Positions 14,730 through 25,125 of a stretch of DNA of 64,000 nt are shown here, piece after piece. Origin of the DNA: Aquiflexum gelatinilyticum (GTDB taxonomy: Bacteria > Bacteroidota > Bacteroidia > Cytophagales > Cyclobacteriaceae). Numbering within the stretch: position 1 is the stretch's first letter; each line of letters begins with the position of its first letter. The translations under genes and the position numbers were made by a program. The DNA lies in NCBI RefSeq assembly GCF_024741135.1, contig NZ_JANSUY010000002.1, positions 372,001 through 436,000 on the forward strand, in the 5' to 3' direction. The notes under the pieces are model-generated. The model saw only the letters and a program-made list of their open reading frames with translations. It made no database searches and was not told the origin of the DNA.

Positions 14730-17228
14730 TTATTTTACCTGAAATCGATATGTAGCACGGATAGGTTCTCCGGATTTTGAGATTCCCTGTAGGTCGACAT
14801 TAACCTCCGGTTTGCTTTCCGTCAACCTAAATTGAAATCGGGCTTTGCCTTCACTGTCGGTGATGACTTGTGGATTCCAATAGATGGTGGACCTGAAGTC
14901 TATCGCAATCGGGGCATTGATGTCATATACACCTGAAGGGGTATAAAATTCCCGAATAGGATCATAGCCTTTGGCTTTGATGGCGGCATTTCCGATGACG
15001 GGTTCGTCTTTCCAATCATAGTTTGGATTTCCGGCTTTGGTCAGTACATTGATGACTCCTCCTGCCCCGTCAGCACCGTAAACCGCTCCTTTGCTTAGAC
15101 CTGTAAGGATGTCGATCCTTTCTATTTCCGAAACAGGCAGCAATGCTACCATTCCAGGCATGGCTCTCATGCCATCAATTAAAAATGTCGCACCACCGGC
15201 ATTTACAATGGACGCACCTCCACCACGGATTATTACACTTGGGGGTGGGTTGATGCTAAACACATCTCCTACCACATTCACACCGGGAAATCTTCCCCTC
15301 AGCAATTGGAATATATTCTGAAAATAGTAATATTCTTCAGTCACAGGCAGCGCCCGATCCGGGCTGTTGTTATATTGTATAGCACGCTTGTCCGGGATAG
15401 GTTCACTTCTCCTTCCTCTGACTGTAACTTCCCCCAATTCTATCTCTTGACTGAGTCTAAACTGCTCAAGCATGTCCTTGGCTTCTTTGACCGACACAAG
15501 GTATTCATCGAAATCCTGAAATTTATCTCCTGAAGGAAGCAATGCTTTGTTTCTGATTTGAAAGTCGGGTGTTGTTGGCACAGACATCACTACCTCATTT
15601 CTTTTAAGTTCAGTGGTATCTCCGTTGTTTTTTTCTTTTTCGGTAAATGCCTGCAGGTAGATCCCGACTGAATCCTGATAATCCATTCCTACAAAAGAAA
15701 AACTGCCGGATTGGTCCGTTTTGCCTTCATATAAAATGGGCAATCCATATTCATGGGTTACCAACATACGCAGTTCGTGTGGAGCTTCAATCGGTTTGTC
15801 ATTTACCTTGTATACTTTTCCGCTCAAAGAAAGCCCCTCTTCAAATCCAAAAGCCGGAGGGTTGGCTAATTTTGCCAGGTTTTCCCAAGAGAACCTTCTC
15901 CAGCCTTGGGTCAAAAGGAGGTTATCCAAGTATTTTTCAGCATTTGGGTTTTCAGGATTGAAGTAATAATCGGGTTGCTCGATTTCTCCTTTGACTTCCG
16001 AACTCAGCTGAAAGTAAGAATAGATGTTTTCCCCGTTTTCAGGGTGCAAAACCTGGAACGCGTCCGTTATTGATACCGAGAAATTTCCTTCCACAGGACT
16101 GCCAAATTCATCCACGATGGCGATCTCCATCTGCACAAGTTCTTTGGGTTTATATTCTGGTTTTTCAGATTTGAAATTTGCCATTGCCTGAGAAAATGGA
16201 TAAACATAAACCAACCTTTCTGCCAAAAGGGTGGTTTCCTCATCCATCAGGGTAAACGTGATGATTCCCGGGAAAAAATCCTCTTTGGAGATCAATACAG
16301 AATGATCGGCCTTTTCTCCATCAAATTCCTTTTCATATACTTTTTGGCCTTTGGACAAACCTATCAAGTATAATTTCTTGCGCTCATTCCCCTTCCCTAG
16401 GTTGTGATGGATAGTCACTTTGATCTCACTTTCTGAATAAAGTGGATCGAAATCAAGCACATATCCTTGTTTTAAAATCCGGCTTAGGGCAAACTTCATC
16501 CAATTCTGTTCGGCAGATTTGGCATAGACCTCATAAGCTTCATTCTCTTTTGGGGTAAATTCAAAGCTCCCTATCCCCAAATGTTCTGATTCAAACCTAA
16601 TCAGTGTATCAGATTTGCTGTTGAGTATGTATCCAATGACATCCGTACTCCGTCCATAAGCATCGGTGGCTTTGAATCCGATTTTGCTTTGAATCCCCTC
16701 CACGAGGTCACCGCTTTCGGGAAAAAACCCCAGATTCAGCTTAGAGTCTCCTCCAACATATTCCCAATTTTCACCCAGTTCTCCCACCCAAATATCTTTA
16801 TGAAAAAATGCAGGATCCCCAAAGTTTCTCATCCATTGGGTATAGGCCCTCAGGGAATAGGATCCGGGTTCAAGGTCTTTTGGTAGCACAATATCCCCCT
16901 GACCTTTGCCTTCTTCAAGTTTGATGATGATCCTGTCGATATATCTTTCAAATTTGGCATCGTAAAGGTCCACATATAGTGGTACCGATTTGGTTGCTTC
17001 AGGGGATTCTCCGCCATTTTCAATCATCCCATAGGCTTTTATCCAAATGGTATCGTTCAAGAAATAATGGGGTTTATCGGTATGGAGGAAGACTTTTTCC
17101 CAGGGGTAAGTTTTATTGTACTCCTCGAAGGATTCGCTTAGTTTATCTTTAGCAGTCTGCGCAAAAAGGCTAAAATTTAAAAAGGTAAATATCCCAAGGC
17201 TGAGAAATAAAGACAGACATTTTTTCAT
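14730..17228 (-). CDS. MG2-domain surface protein with TonB-dependent receptor plug, no barrel
   Basis: The 832-residue exported product starts with a signal peptide ('LFLSLGIFTFLNFSLFAQ'). Residues about 35-135 form an MG2 (macroglobulin) domain ('EKVFLHTDKPHYFLNDTIW', 'GSYSLRAYTQWM'). After further Ig-like segments, a TonB-receptor plug domain follows (about 610-740: 'LRGRFPGVNV', 'VIIRGGGAS', 'FLIDGM', 'IERIDILTG', 'YGADGAGGVINVLTK'). The protein ends in an A2M-like strand region ('IYWNPQVITDSEGKARFQF') rather than a 22-strand barrel. It therefore cannot be a classical transporter. Such proteins are common in Bacteroidota but their roles are not settled. It is co-transcribed with the CarboxypepD_reg protein. 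Confidence 0.85.
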   Translation of the reverse strand: MKKCLSLFLSLGIFTFLNFSLFAQTAKDKLSESFEEYNKTYPWEKVFLHTDKPHYFLNDTIWIKAYGMIENGGESPEATKSVPLYVDLYDAKFERYIDRIIIKLEEGKGQGDIVLPKDLEPGSYSLRAYTQWMRNFGDPAFFHKDIWVGELGENWEYVGGDSKLNLGFFPESGDLVEGIQSKIGFKATDAYGRSTDVIGYILNSKSDTLIRFESEHLGIGSFEFTPKENEAYEVYAKSAEQNWMKFALSRILKQGYVLDFDPLYSESEIKVTIHHNLGKGNERKKLYLIGLSKGQKVYEKEFDGEKADHSVLISKEDFFPGIITFTLMDEETTLLAERLVYVYPFSQAMANFKSEKPEYKPKELVQMEIAIVDEFGSPVEGNFSVSITDAFQVLHPENGENIYSYFQLSSEVKGEIEQPDYYFNPENPNAEKYLDNLLLTQGWRRFSWENLAKLANPPAFGFEEGLSLSGKVYKVNDKPIEAPHELRMLVTHEYGLPILYEGKTDQSGSFSFVGMDYQDSVGIYLQAFTEKEKNNGDTTELKRNEVVMSVPTTPDFQIRNKALLPSGDKFQDFDEYLVSVKEAKDMLEQFRLSQEIELGEVTVRGRRSEPIPDKRAIQYNNSPDRALPVTEEYYYFQNIFQLLRGRFPGVNVVGDVFSINPPPSVIIRGGGASIVNAGGATFLIDGMRAMPGMVALLPVSEIERIDILTGLSKGAVYGADGAGGVINVLTKAGNPNYDWKDEPVIGNAAIKAKGYDPIREFYTPSGVYDINAPIAIDFRSTIYWNPQVITDSEGKARFQFRLTESKPEVNVDLQGISKSGEPIRATYRFQVK

Positions 17229-17302
17229 AAGCTTGAACAGGTTTTTTAAACTTAATAAAATAACGTCTGAATAAAAAAATAGTTTTTGCTTTTTTTGGGA
17301 TT

Positions 17303-18442
17303 CTAAATCACCTCATTTAAACCAAAATAAAAGGCGCGCTGATCTCCAAAGGCTATGTCCAAACGGATATTTAATCCTTCATCATTGAGTTTGTACCGAA
17401 AACCAAATCCTGCGCCATACCTAAACCTTTTCCATCCAAAATCTCCGACTTTTGGAGCCACTTGTCCTGCATGACCAAAAAGTACCATTCCGAGATTTCG
17501 GTAAACAGGTAAACGGTACTCTGCTTGATGGACCATGGCATGATTGTCCCTAAATCTTCCTTCAAAAAATCCACGCATTCTGTCGCTACCACCGATTAGG
17601 GAAATATGCTGAAATGGCGGATTTCCCGTAGTAAAACTCCACCAAGACTGCAGAGCAAGGACGTGGGTATCTGAGGTTTTGAAGTATTTTCTAAAATCTG
17701 TCGTGTATTGGTTGAAGCTGAAGTTACTTCCCAAAAAAGAAGTAAATCCCATCCAACTGAACCTGTTGTTCCATCCTTTGGTGGGTTGGAAGATATTGTC
17801 TCTTGTGTCATGGTTGAGGTTTAATCCCAAACCGGAAAGCCGCTGCCCGTCGTATCCCGGGACTTGTGTGGTTTCCAATATTCCTCCGGGAACCCGCCTG
17901 TAAATGTCATCTACCCGAAATTCATATCTCGGCCCGAAGAATATTCCCGGTATGATTTGGCGAAGGTAATTCAGGTGAAAATAGGCGAAGCGGGTGGTGT
18001 AGGATTCGCCTTCATCTGTGATGGGGTCATTGCCAATGCCATAAAATTTGAAAGGAAAATTGGAAAGTTCGAGGCGTGCATTCAGGTATTCCTTGTTTTC
18101 ATTTGCCCACAGGTCAAGTTCTGTGGTGAAGATCGTCTGATTGTTGAGGGTGTACAAAACCGTGATAGGAATCGAGGAAGGACGGAGGTTGGGATCGGTC
18201 TCTCCCTTGTGTTTGAAAACCCTGATTGCACGGACCCCAAGCCCTAATCTTGTCTCAGGGGAATAAGTGACCGCCGGAATAAAGGCCCATTTTTCCCCCG
18301 AAATCAAATCGATGACTCGATCTCCTACATCAAAAAATTTATCAATTGCTCCGGATGTCGGAATGGTATCATTTACTTCTTGAGCATTTGTCAAAGAAAT
18401 CGTGATTGAAAAAAAGAGAAACAAAAAAAGGGCTGTTTTCAT
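17303..18442 (-). CDS. BamA/TamA-family outer-membrane beta-barrel protein
   Basis: The 379-residue product has a signal peptide ('MKTALFLFLFFSITISLTNAQ') and a C-terminal surface-antigen (D15/BamA-like) barrel: 'LGLGVRAIRVFKHKG', 'LNARLELSNFPFKFYGIGN', 'SGLGLNLNHDTRDNIFQPTKG', 'GGSDRMRGFFEGRFRDN' and 'FGHAGQV'. The 'GGSDRMRGF' motif corresponds to the conserved VRGF/Y loop-6 motif of Omp85 proteins. POTRA domains are absent, as in short patatin-associated or stand-alone barrels. The ATG at 18442 is preferred over an upstream TTG. The role may be surface export or assembly of a partner; the partner is not evident here. Confidence 0.82.
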   Translation of the reverse strand: MKTALFLFLFFSITISLTNAQEVNDTIPTSGAIDKFFDVGDRVIDLISGEKWAFIPAVTYSPETRLGLGVRAIRVFKHKGETDPNLRPSSIPITVLYTLNNQTIFTTELDLWANENKEYLNARLELSNFPFKFYGIGNDPITDEGESYTTRFAYFHLNYLRQIIPGIFFGPRYEFRVDDIYRRVPGGILETTQVPGYDGQRLSGLGLNLNHDTRDNIFQPTKGWNNRFSWMGFTSFLGSNFSFNQYTTDFRKYFKTSDTHVLALQSWWSFTTGNPPFQHISLIGGSDRMRGFFEGRFRDNHAMVHQAEYRLPVYRNLGMVLFGHAGQVAPKVGDFGWKRFRYGAGFGFRYKLNDEGLNIRLDIAFGDQRAFYFGLNEVI

Positions 18443-18475
18443 CAGCCCCAAAAGTAAGGAATGTTTTCAAATACC

Positions 18476-19018
18476 TTAATCCATAAATTTTTCAACTTCT
18501 TCTCTGATGATGACATATTGGAAGAGGTCGCCGACTTTACCGTTTTTGATGTAGGCATGTTTCAAAATAGCCTCAGGTTCATAACCTGCATTTTCTAGGA
18601 TTTTCATTGATGGCACATTGAAATCAAAAACCTGGGCATAAATCCTTTTTATGGACGGAAATTTTTCTAGCACATATTCAGTAAACAACTGCACAGCTTG
18701 TGTGGCGATTCCCTTTCCCCAAAACTGTTCAGCCACCCAAAATCCGATTTCCATATTTGTCCGGAGCTCTTCCTTGCCTATTTCACATCCCACAGATCCC
18801 ACCAATTTGCCTTCATATTCGATTGCGAAATTTTGGGGTGGGTTGAATTTTTGATTATGCTCGATCCAGTGTCTCGCATCGTGAATGGTGTAAGGAGAGG
18901 GAAAACTGTCTCTCAGGTTTTTGGCAATATTTGGGTTGTTGGCGATAGGATATAGGCTGTGGTAATGGCCCTCATGCCATGTTACCAAACTTACATTTCC
19001 TTTTCCTTGAATCTTCAT
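18476..19018 (-). CDS. GNAT-family N-acetyltransferase (RimJ/RimL type)
   Basis: The 180-residue product carries the GNAT core: 'FAIEYEGKLVGSVGCEI' (strands 3-4), 'EIGFWVAEQFWGKGIATQAVQLF' (the acetyl-CoA pyrophosphate loop with Q/R-x-x-G-x-A form) and 'IKRIYAQVFDFNVPSMKILENAGYE', typical of the RimJ/RimL subgroup. Such enzymes transfer an acetyl group from acetyl-CoA to an amine, often a protein N-terminus or an antibiotic. The acceptor cannot be deduced. It stands alone between the BamA-like gene and prfA. Confidence 0.88.
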   Translation of the reverse strand: MKIQGKGNVSLVTWHEGHYHSLYPIANNPNIAKNLRDSFPSPYTIHDARHWIEHNQKFNPPQNFAIEYEGKLVGSVGCEIGKEELRTNMEIGFWVAEQFWGKGIATQAVQLFTEYVLEKFPSIKRIYAQVFDFNVPSMKILENAGYEPEAILKHAYIKNGKVGDLFQYVIIREEVEKFMD

Positions 19019-19226
19019 TTTATGGCTGGTTATTGCTCTTTAAGATAACGGAGTTTTTTGAGTTTCCTTAAAAAGAATTCGTGTTTTTTTGATTTGAGGC
19101 AATCATCATTCCCTTTTTAAATACCCTTGAGATAAAATTCCAATTTTAATTTAAATTTTGATGAATCTTCTTCCACGCTATTCTGGCCAATGATTTTGAG
19201 AATATGTTTTGAGGTTCAATTTCTCC

Positions 19227-19257
19227 AACTGTCGACTGCTGCCTGTAAACTGTAGAC
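19227..19257 (-). repeat. Degenerate GTCCACAG-word repeat, copy c
   Basis: On the minus strand, eight bases after the prfA stop codon, the words GTCTACAG, TTTACAGG and CAGTCGACAG follow one another. This is a more diverged member of the family seen at 896, 7449, 39018, 54350 and 61906. Confidence 0.6.
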
Positions 19258-19264
19258 TTTTTCC

Positions 19265-20341
19265 TCAATCCTCCAAACCTGAAGCATTCATCCTTTCAAG
19301 ATTTTCCGAAAGTCTCAATGCAGAAATGAAATCTTCAATATTTCCCTCCATCACATCAGGAAGATTATAGACAGTTTTGTTGATGCGGTGGTCAGTGACA
19401 CGGCTTTGGGGATAATTGTAGGTTCGGATTTTGTCAGAGCGGTCCCCGCTACCTACCATTGTCCTTCTTTGGGCGCCTACTGCTTCATTGTGTTTATCCA
19501 ATTCGATTTCGTACAAGCGGGACCGAAGTACTTTCAATGCTTTTTCAAAGTTTTTGATCTGGGATTTTTCATCCTGACAAGTTACGACTAGGCCTGATGG
19601 AATGTGTGTTAACCTGACTGCTGAATAAGTCGTGTTGACCGATTGTCCACCCGGACCGGAGGAGCAATAGGTATCCTTTCGGATTTCATTCATGTTGATG
19701 TTAACCTCGACTTCATCCATTTCGGGAAGTACTGCGACGGTGGCAGCGGAGGTATGGACACGGCCTTGAGTTTCAGTGGCAGGTACCCGCTGCACTCGGT
19801 GGACACCTGATTCATATTTCATCATTCCATACACATCCTCGCCGGTGATGGTGCTGATGATTTCCTTATATCCTCCCGAGGAGCCAAAAGTAAGGTCGAG
19901 TACAGTCAGTTTCCAACCCTTTTTTTCGCAAAAACGCTGGTACATCCTAAACAAATCCCCGGCGAAAATCGCCGCTTCATCTCCTCCGGTACCGCCCCTG
20001 ATCTCGAGGATACAATCCTTGGAATCATTCGGGTCTTTTGGGATCAGTTGCTGTCTGAGTGACTCCTCCAATTCTTCTTCCCTTTGCTTCAGTTCGTCAA
20101 GTTCAGCTTTGGCCATTTCGCGAAAGTCCGGATCTTTTTCTTTTTCCAGAATTTCCTTGGTACTGGTAATATTTTCTTTGACCAACTTATATTCATCATA
20201 CAGGTTTACCACTTTTTCGAGGTCCCTGTATTCCTTGTTTAGTTTGGTGTACTTGGACATGTCGGACATGGAGTCCGGCTGAATGATCAGTTGGCCTACT
20301 TCTATAAATCGGTCTTTAAGCGCTTGTAATTTGTCAAGCAT
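19265..20341 (-). CDS. prfA: Peptide chain release factor 1
   Basis: The 358-residue product is a full-length class I release factor. The peptidyl-tRNA hydrolysis motif GGQ is at residues 231-233 ('[12 protein letters not shown]'), and the codon-recognition tripeptide reads 'PAT' (187-189, in '[12 protein letters not shown]'), which identifies RF1 (UAG/UAA) rather than RF2. The N-terminal coiled helices and the C-terminal '[12 protein letters not shown]' are also typical. It terminates translation in the cytoplasm and is expected to be methylated at the GGQ glutamine by PrmC, which is not in this window. It is divergent from the rsmB-like gene. Confidence 0.97.
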   Translation of the reverse strand: MLDKLQALKDRFIEVGQLIIQPDSMSDMSKYTKLNKEYRDLEKVVNLYDEYKLVKENITSTKEILEKEKDPDFREMAKAELDELKQREEELEESLRQQLIPKDPNDSKDCILEIRGGTGGDEAAIFAGDLFRMYQRFCEKKGWKLTVLDLTFGSSGGYKEIISTITGEDVYGMMKYESGVHRVQRVPATETQGRVHTSAATVAVLPEMDEVEVNINMNEIRKDTYCSSGPGGQSVNTTYSAVRLTHIPSGLVVTCQDEKSQIKNFEKALKVLRSRLYEIELDKHNEAVGAQRRTMVGSGDRSDKIRTYNYPQSRVTDHRINKTVYNLPDVMEGNIEDFISALRLSENLERMNASGLED

Positions 20342-20403
20342 AATTCAAATATTGATTGGCGGGTGCAAAATTAACAAAAATATCGGTTTTGGGATTTTAA
20401 ACC

Positions 20404-20438
20404 TTTGTCTATCGGGCATCGGAATCCTGTTATCTTTG
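20404..20438 (+). promoter_or_regulatory. Bacteroidota-type promoter of the rsmB-like gene
   Basis: TTTG at 20404-20407 and TATCTTTG at 20431-20438 are separated by 23 nt, matching the TTTG/TAnnTTTG consensus of the primary sigma factor in this phylum. The start codon follows 21 nt later. Confidence 0.7.
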
Positions 20439-20459
20439 TGCCTCATATAAATATTTGCC

Positions 20460-21647
20460 ATGAAACTCTTTACCAACACAGTCAGCGCTGTCATTGAATC
20501 CCTGGATGAAATTTTTAACCAAAACAGGTATGCTGATAAAGTGATTGAAAGAAAATTGAAATCCAATCCAAAATGGGGAGCAAGGGACAGAGGATTTATT
20601 GCCGAGTCTATCTATGAAATGGTAAGATGGTGGAGGCTACTCAATCAACTTAGCCCATCGGATGACTTCTACCATCTTTTTGGTACCTATTGGGTGCTTC
20701 AGGGAAATGAACTTCCGGATTGGAGGGAATTCAAAGGCTTGGATCCAAAATTCATCAAAGCAAATTATGACAGGATCCAAGAAAGGGCAATCCTTCAATC
20801 TATTCCCGATTGGCTTGATGACATGGGTGCTGAACTTTTGGGAGAAAATTGGGAGAAAGAAATCGAAACTCTCAACCAAGAAGCAGATGTCGTCCTTAGG
20901 GTCAACACACTCAAAGTCACCCGCGAGCAACTCATGAAAAGGCTTGCTGACGATGGCATCGAATCCTATGCTCCCAAAGGCTACAAAGACGCATTGGTAC
21001 TTGCCAAAAGGCAGAATATTTTCAAAAATCCGGCCTTTAAAGAAGGGCTTTTTGAGATTCAGGATGCCTCGTCCCAACTCGTGGCAGCAGCTTTGGAAGT
21101 GGAACCTGGCATGCGGGTGATTGATGCCTGTGCGGGTTCTGGAGGAAAATCACTTCACCTAGCCGCCTTGATGCAAAATAAAGGTAGGATCCTATCCATG
21201 GACGTGGAGGCATGGAAACTGCAAAACACCAAACTGAGGGCGAGAAGGAACGGGATTAGCATCATTGAACCCAAAGTAATCGAAGGAAATAAGACAATTA
21301 AAAGATTAAAGGAATCTGCTGACCGGGTGCTGTTGGATGTGCCCTGCTCGGGATTGGGAGTATTGAAACGCAATCCGGATACCAAGTGGAAACTGACTCC
21401 TGAATCCATAGAAAAGGTTCAGACTATCCAACAGGAAATTCTTCAAAACTATGCCGGGATGGTCAAGCCGGGCGGATTATTGGTCTATGCGACCTGTAGT
21501 ATCCTACCGACTGAAAACCAGATGCAGGTGGAAAAATTCCTTGCTTCCGAAAACGGCAAAAACTTTGAGTTGGTAGAAGACCAAAAAGTCTTGGCACAGG
21601 ATAGCGGGTATGATGGTTTTTATATAGCAAAGATCAAGAGGAAATAA
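20460..21647 (+). CDS. RsmB/NOP-family rRNA (cytosine-C5) methyltransferase
   Basis: The 395-residue product has the SAM-binding signature 'VIDACAGSGGKSLHLA' (220-235) and the two catalytic cysteines of m5C methyltransferases: C296 in 'DVPCSGLGVLKRNPD' (nucleophile partner motif IV) and C346 in 'YATCSILPTENQ' (motif VI). The N-terminal half is helical, as in NusB-like/RsmB proteins, but is shorter than E. coli RsmB. It probably modifies a cytosine in 16S rRNA; the exact position cannot be deduced. A second enzyme of the family is encoded at 39145-40527. Confidence 0.92.
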   Translation: MKLFTNTVSAVIESLDEIFNQNRYADKVIERKLKSNPKWGARDRGFIAESIYEMVRWWRLLNQLSPSDDFYHLFGTYWVLQGNELPDWREFKGLDPKFIKANYDRIQERAILQSIPDWLDDMGAELLGENWEKEIETLNQEADVVLRVNTLKVTREQLMKRLADDGIESYAPKGYKDALVLAKRQNIFKNPAFKEGLFEIQDASSQLVAAALEVEPGMRVIDACAGSGGKSLHLAALMQNKGRILSMDVEAWKLQNTKLRARRNGISIIEPKVIEGNKTIKRLKESADRVLLDVPCSGLGVLKRNPDTKWKLTPESIEKVQTIQQEILQNYAGMVKPGGLLVYATCSILPTENQMQVEKFLASENGKNFELVEDQKVLAQDSGYDGFYIAKIKRK

Positions 21648-21756
21648 AATTAGGGTTAGAAAATGATGGTATTCATTTAAACTGAACTGTTTTTTTTGAA
21701 TCAGAGATTCTTGTATTCTAGCCTATTCTAGAATAATAATTACGTTTCCAAATTTT

Positions 21757-21786
21757 TCTTCGTGCCTTTGCGCCTTTGCGGGATAA
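21757..21786. repeat. CTTTGCGCCTTTGCGGG-word repeat
   Basis: Near-tandem words TCGTGCCTTTGCGCC and TTTGCGGGATAA lie upstream of the ABA4-like gene. A related form (AATCTGCGACATCTGCGGG) occurs at 53411-53444. Confidence 0.5.
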
Positions 21787-21824
21787 TTTTCCCTAAATTT
21801 AAAATAACCAAACATCCGATCCGC

Positions 21825-22265
21825 ATGACACTAGAAGCTGTTTTTGGCATGGCCAGCACGTTGGCCTTTTTTTCATGGATTGCACTGTTTATTTTTTATC
21901 CAAGGAAATGGATTTACCAAACGTTGTTTTCAGGAGTTTTTATTTTGATGGCAATTACTTATGGGTTTTATATCATTCCGGCTTTGTTTAATGGAGGGGA
22001 AGGGGGATTCAGTACATTGTCTGAAGTGAGGTTGCTTTTCGGTTCAGATGAAGCCCTTTTGGCAGGATGGATTCACTACCTTGCCTTTGACCTGTTTGTC
22101 GGGATGTGGATCGCTCAGGATGCCTGGGGAAAAGATATCAGCCGGTGGTTGGTTCTGCCCTGTCTGATTTTGACCTTTATGATGGGTCCGGTTGGCTTGT
22201 TGTTGTACTTTTTAGTCAGGGCATCCAAAATCAAAAGACTCAATCAGAGTCCTTATCACCCATGA
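21825..22265 (+). CDS. ABA4-like (DUF4281) membrane protein
   Basis: The 146-residue product has four hydrophobic segments and the ABA4-like family layout: 'TLEAVFGMASTLAFFSWIAL' at the start, a conserved 'GGEGGFSTLSEVRLLFGSDEALLAGWIHYLAFDLFVGMWIAQDA' in the centre and 'MMGPVGLLLYFLVR' at the end. Plant ABA4 is linked to neoxanthin formation, but bacterial members have no established activity. The ATG at 21825 is chosen because the upstream extension is not membrane-like. The stop codon overlaps the start of the next gene (ATGA). Confidence 0.82.
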   Translation: MTLEAVFGMASTLAFFSWIALFIFYPRKWIYQTLFSGVFILMAITYGFYIIPALFNGGEGGFSTLSEVRLLFGSDEALLAGWIHYLAFDLFVGMWIAQDAWGKDISRWLVLPCLILTFMMGPVGLLLYFLVRASKIKRLNQSPYHP

Positions 22266-23023
22266 TATTTATCAGAAAGATTTTCAAAAGAAGCAAGTCC
22301 CTTGGGCAGTTCGGCCTGCTCAATTTTCTTGCATTTTTGGTTATGTTGGTCATTTCGTTTTTTGATGACAGGACTTTAAATGGGGTCAATGTCTGGATGA
22401 AACCGATGAAATTTGCTGTTTCCATTGGAATCTTTTCTTGGACAATGGCTTGGTATTTATTTTATCTCCCCCAAATCCGAAAAGTCCAGAAGATCAAACT
22501 AACCATTATCACCGCTATGATAATCGAGATGGTAATCATCATCTATCAGGCTTCTAGGGGAGAGCTCTCCCATTTCAATGTCAGTTCTGTAGGCAATGCG
22601 GTTTTGTTCCAAATCATGGGCATTGCCATTCTCATAAATACCATCATGGTTTTTTGGGCCTATCGATTATTTTCAGTTGTGGAATCCCTTTTTGCAGGAT
22701 ATAAGAGAGGTATCCAACTTGGCATGTTAATATTCGTGGTGGCAAGTATGGAGGGATACTTGATGGCTGCCAACCTGAGTCATACCGTTGGAGCGCCCGA
22801 TGGCCAGGAGGGAATTTTCTTCCTGAATTGGGCAAAGGCCTATGGTGACCTTCGGATTTTTCATTTTTTCGGAATTCATGCCTTGCAGGCAGTACCGCTT
22901 TTTGCCTGGTATTTTGCAAGAAAGGATGTCAAGAAGGTAAATATTTTTGCTGTCATTTATTTCATTTTCTCCTTGGGCACTTTCTGGAATGCAATGGCAA
23001 GTAGGGGGATATTTTGGGGATGA
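22262..23023 (+). CDS. Multi-pass membrane protein of unknown function
   Basis: The 253-residue product has about seven hydrophobic segments ('FGLLNFLAFLVMLVISFF', 'FAVSIGIFSWTMAWYLFYL', 'LTIITAMIIEMVIIIY' and others). It is not recognised with certainty; it contains charged/polar intramembrane motifs such as 'WMKPMKFA' and 'FFGIHALQAVPLFAWYF'. The ATG at 22262 overlaps the stop of the ABA4-like gene, so the two are translationally coupled and likely work together in the membrane. The upstream in-frame extension is a shadow of the preceding gene. Confidence 0.75.
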   Translation: MIFIRKIFKRSKSLGQFGLLNFLAFLVMLVISFFDDRTLNGVNVWMKPMKFAVSIGIFSWTMAWYLFYLPQIRKVQKIKLTIITAMIIEMVIIIYQASRGELSHFNVSSVGNAVLFQIMGIAILINTIMVFWAYRLFSVVESLFAGYKRGIQLGMLIFVVASMEGYLMAANLSHTVGAPDGQEGIFFLNWAKAYGDLRIFHFFGIHALQAVPLFAWYFARKDVKKVNIFAVIYFIFSLGTFWNAMASRGIFWG

Positions 23024-23025
23024 AA

Positions 23026-23108
23026 TGGTTGTAGTGGTTATAGTTGTTGTAATTGTTGTCAGCTTCGCGTTGTCATAGTTGTCAAGTTATCAGGTTGTCA
23101 GGTTGTCT
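23026..23108 (+). repeat. Degenerate GTTGTCATAGTTGTC-word repeat with dispersed 31-nt core
   Basis: Starting almost at the stop codon of the membrane protein, the sequence repeats words such as GTTGTAGTGG, TTATAGTTGTTG, GTTGTCATAG and TCAGGTTGTC. The core at 23050-23080 matches the reverse complement of 2133-2163 at 30 of 31 positions. Confidence 0.75.
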
Positions 23109-23109
23109 A

Positions 23110-23268
23110 GCGTCACCCTGAGGCACGAAGGGTCTCACCTAAGGCAAATGAGATCCTTCACTTCCCGAAGAAAACGGGACAGGCTGTTCCTCTTTCAGGA
23201 TGACGAGGAAACCAATGTAAGTTTCTGAAGAAAACGGAACAGTCTGAACCTCTTTCGAAATGACAAGG
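23110..23268. repeat. Imperfect palindromic element CACCCTGAGGCACGAAGGGTC...AGGATGACG with tandem tail
   Basis: CGTCACCCTGAGGCACGAAG (from 23111) and GAGATCCTTCACTT...CAGGATGACGA (23150-23206) are imperfect inverted arms. The segment 23165-23207 (words GAAGAAAACGGGACAG, CCTCTTTCAGGATGAC) recurs about 60 nt later at 23225-23268 with changes (GAAGAAAACGGAACAG, CCTCTTTCGAAATGAC). Elements of this wording are dispersed in many Bacteroidota genomes; their function is unknown. Confidence 0.7.
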
Positions 23269-23322
23269 GAATACGTTTTTGGTAAGATGATCCAAGTCTT
23301 GAATCTTGTGTGTTGCGTTTAC

Positions 23323-23364
23323 AATCTTAAGTCTTCCATCTCATGTCTCACGTCTCACATCTCC
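23323..23364 (+). repeat. GTCTCACGTCTCACATC-word repeat
   Basis: Near-repeats AAGTCTTCCATC, TCATGTCTCACG and TCTCACATCTCC lie upstream of the guaB promoter and closely resemble 2203-2237. Confidence 0.65.
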
Positions 23365-23387
23365 GAATTAATTTATTTTCAAACCGA

Positions 23388-23420
23388 TTTGATTGACAAC
23401 TGAAAATGTTCTTATCTTTG
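23388..23420 (+). promoter_or_regulatory. Bacteroidota-type promoter of guaB
   Basis: TTTG (23388-23391) and TATCTTTG (23413-23420) are separated by 21 nt. The leader contains a short palindrome, GGTTACCTAACC, before the start codon at 23454. Confidence 0.75.
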
Positions 23421-23432
23421 ACGGGCAAATAG

Positions 23433-24932
<1,500 letters not shown>

Positions 24933-24964
24933 GCAAAGTTTAAAATGAAAGTGATAACTACTAG

Positions 24965-24995
24965 AAAAAGCGGCGGGTCCTACCCGTCGCTTTTT
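24965..24995 (+). terminator. Rho-independent terminator of guaB
   Basis: AAAAAGCGGCGGGT and ACCCGTCGCTTTTT form a GC-rich stem with one mismatch around a CCT-type loop, ending in a T-tract, 33 nt after the guaB stop. Confidence 0.9.
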
Positions 24996-25125
24996 CGATT
25001 TCAGAGGGAATAAGACCCGGAGAAGATGGGTAATTTGCTAAAAGGGAAATTCCTAAGTTCCACAATGAAGTCAACACAGGAAATTTGTGGCAACGAAAAA
25101 AGAGTACACAAATTCAATTTTGAAT

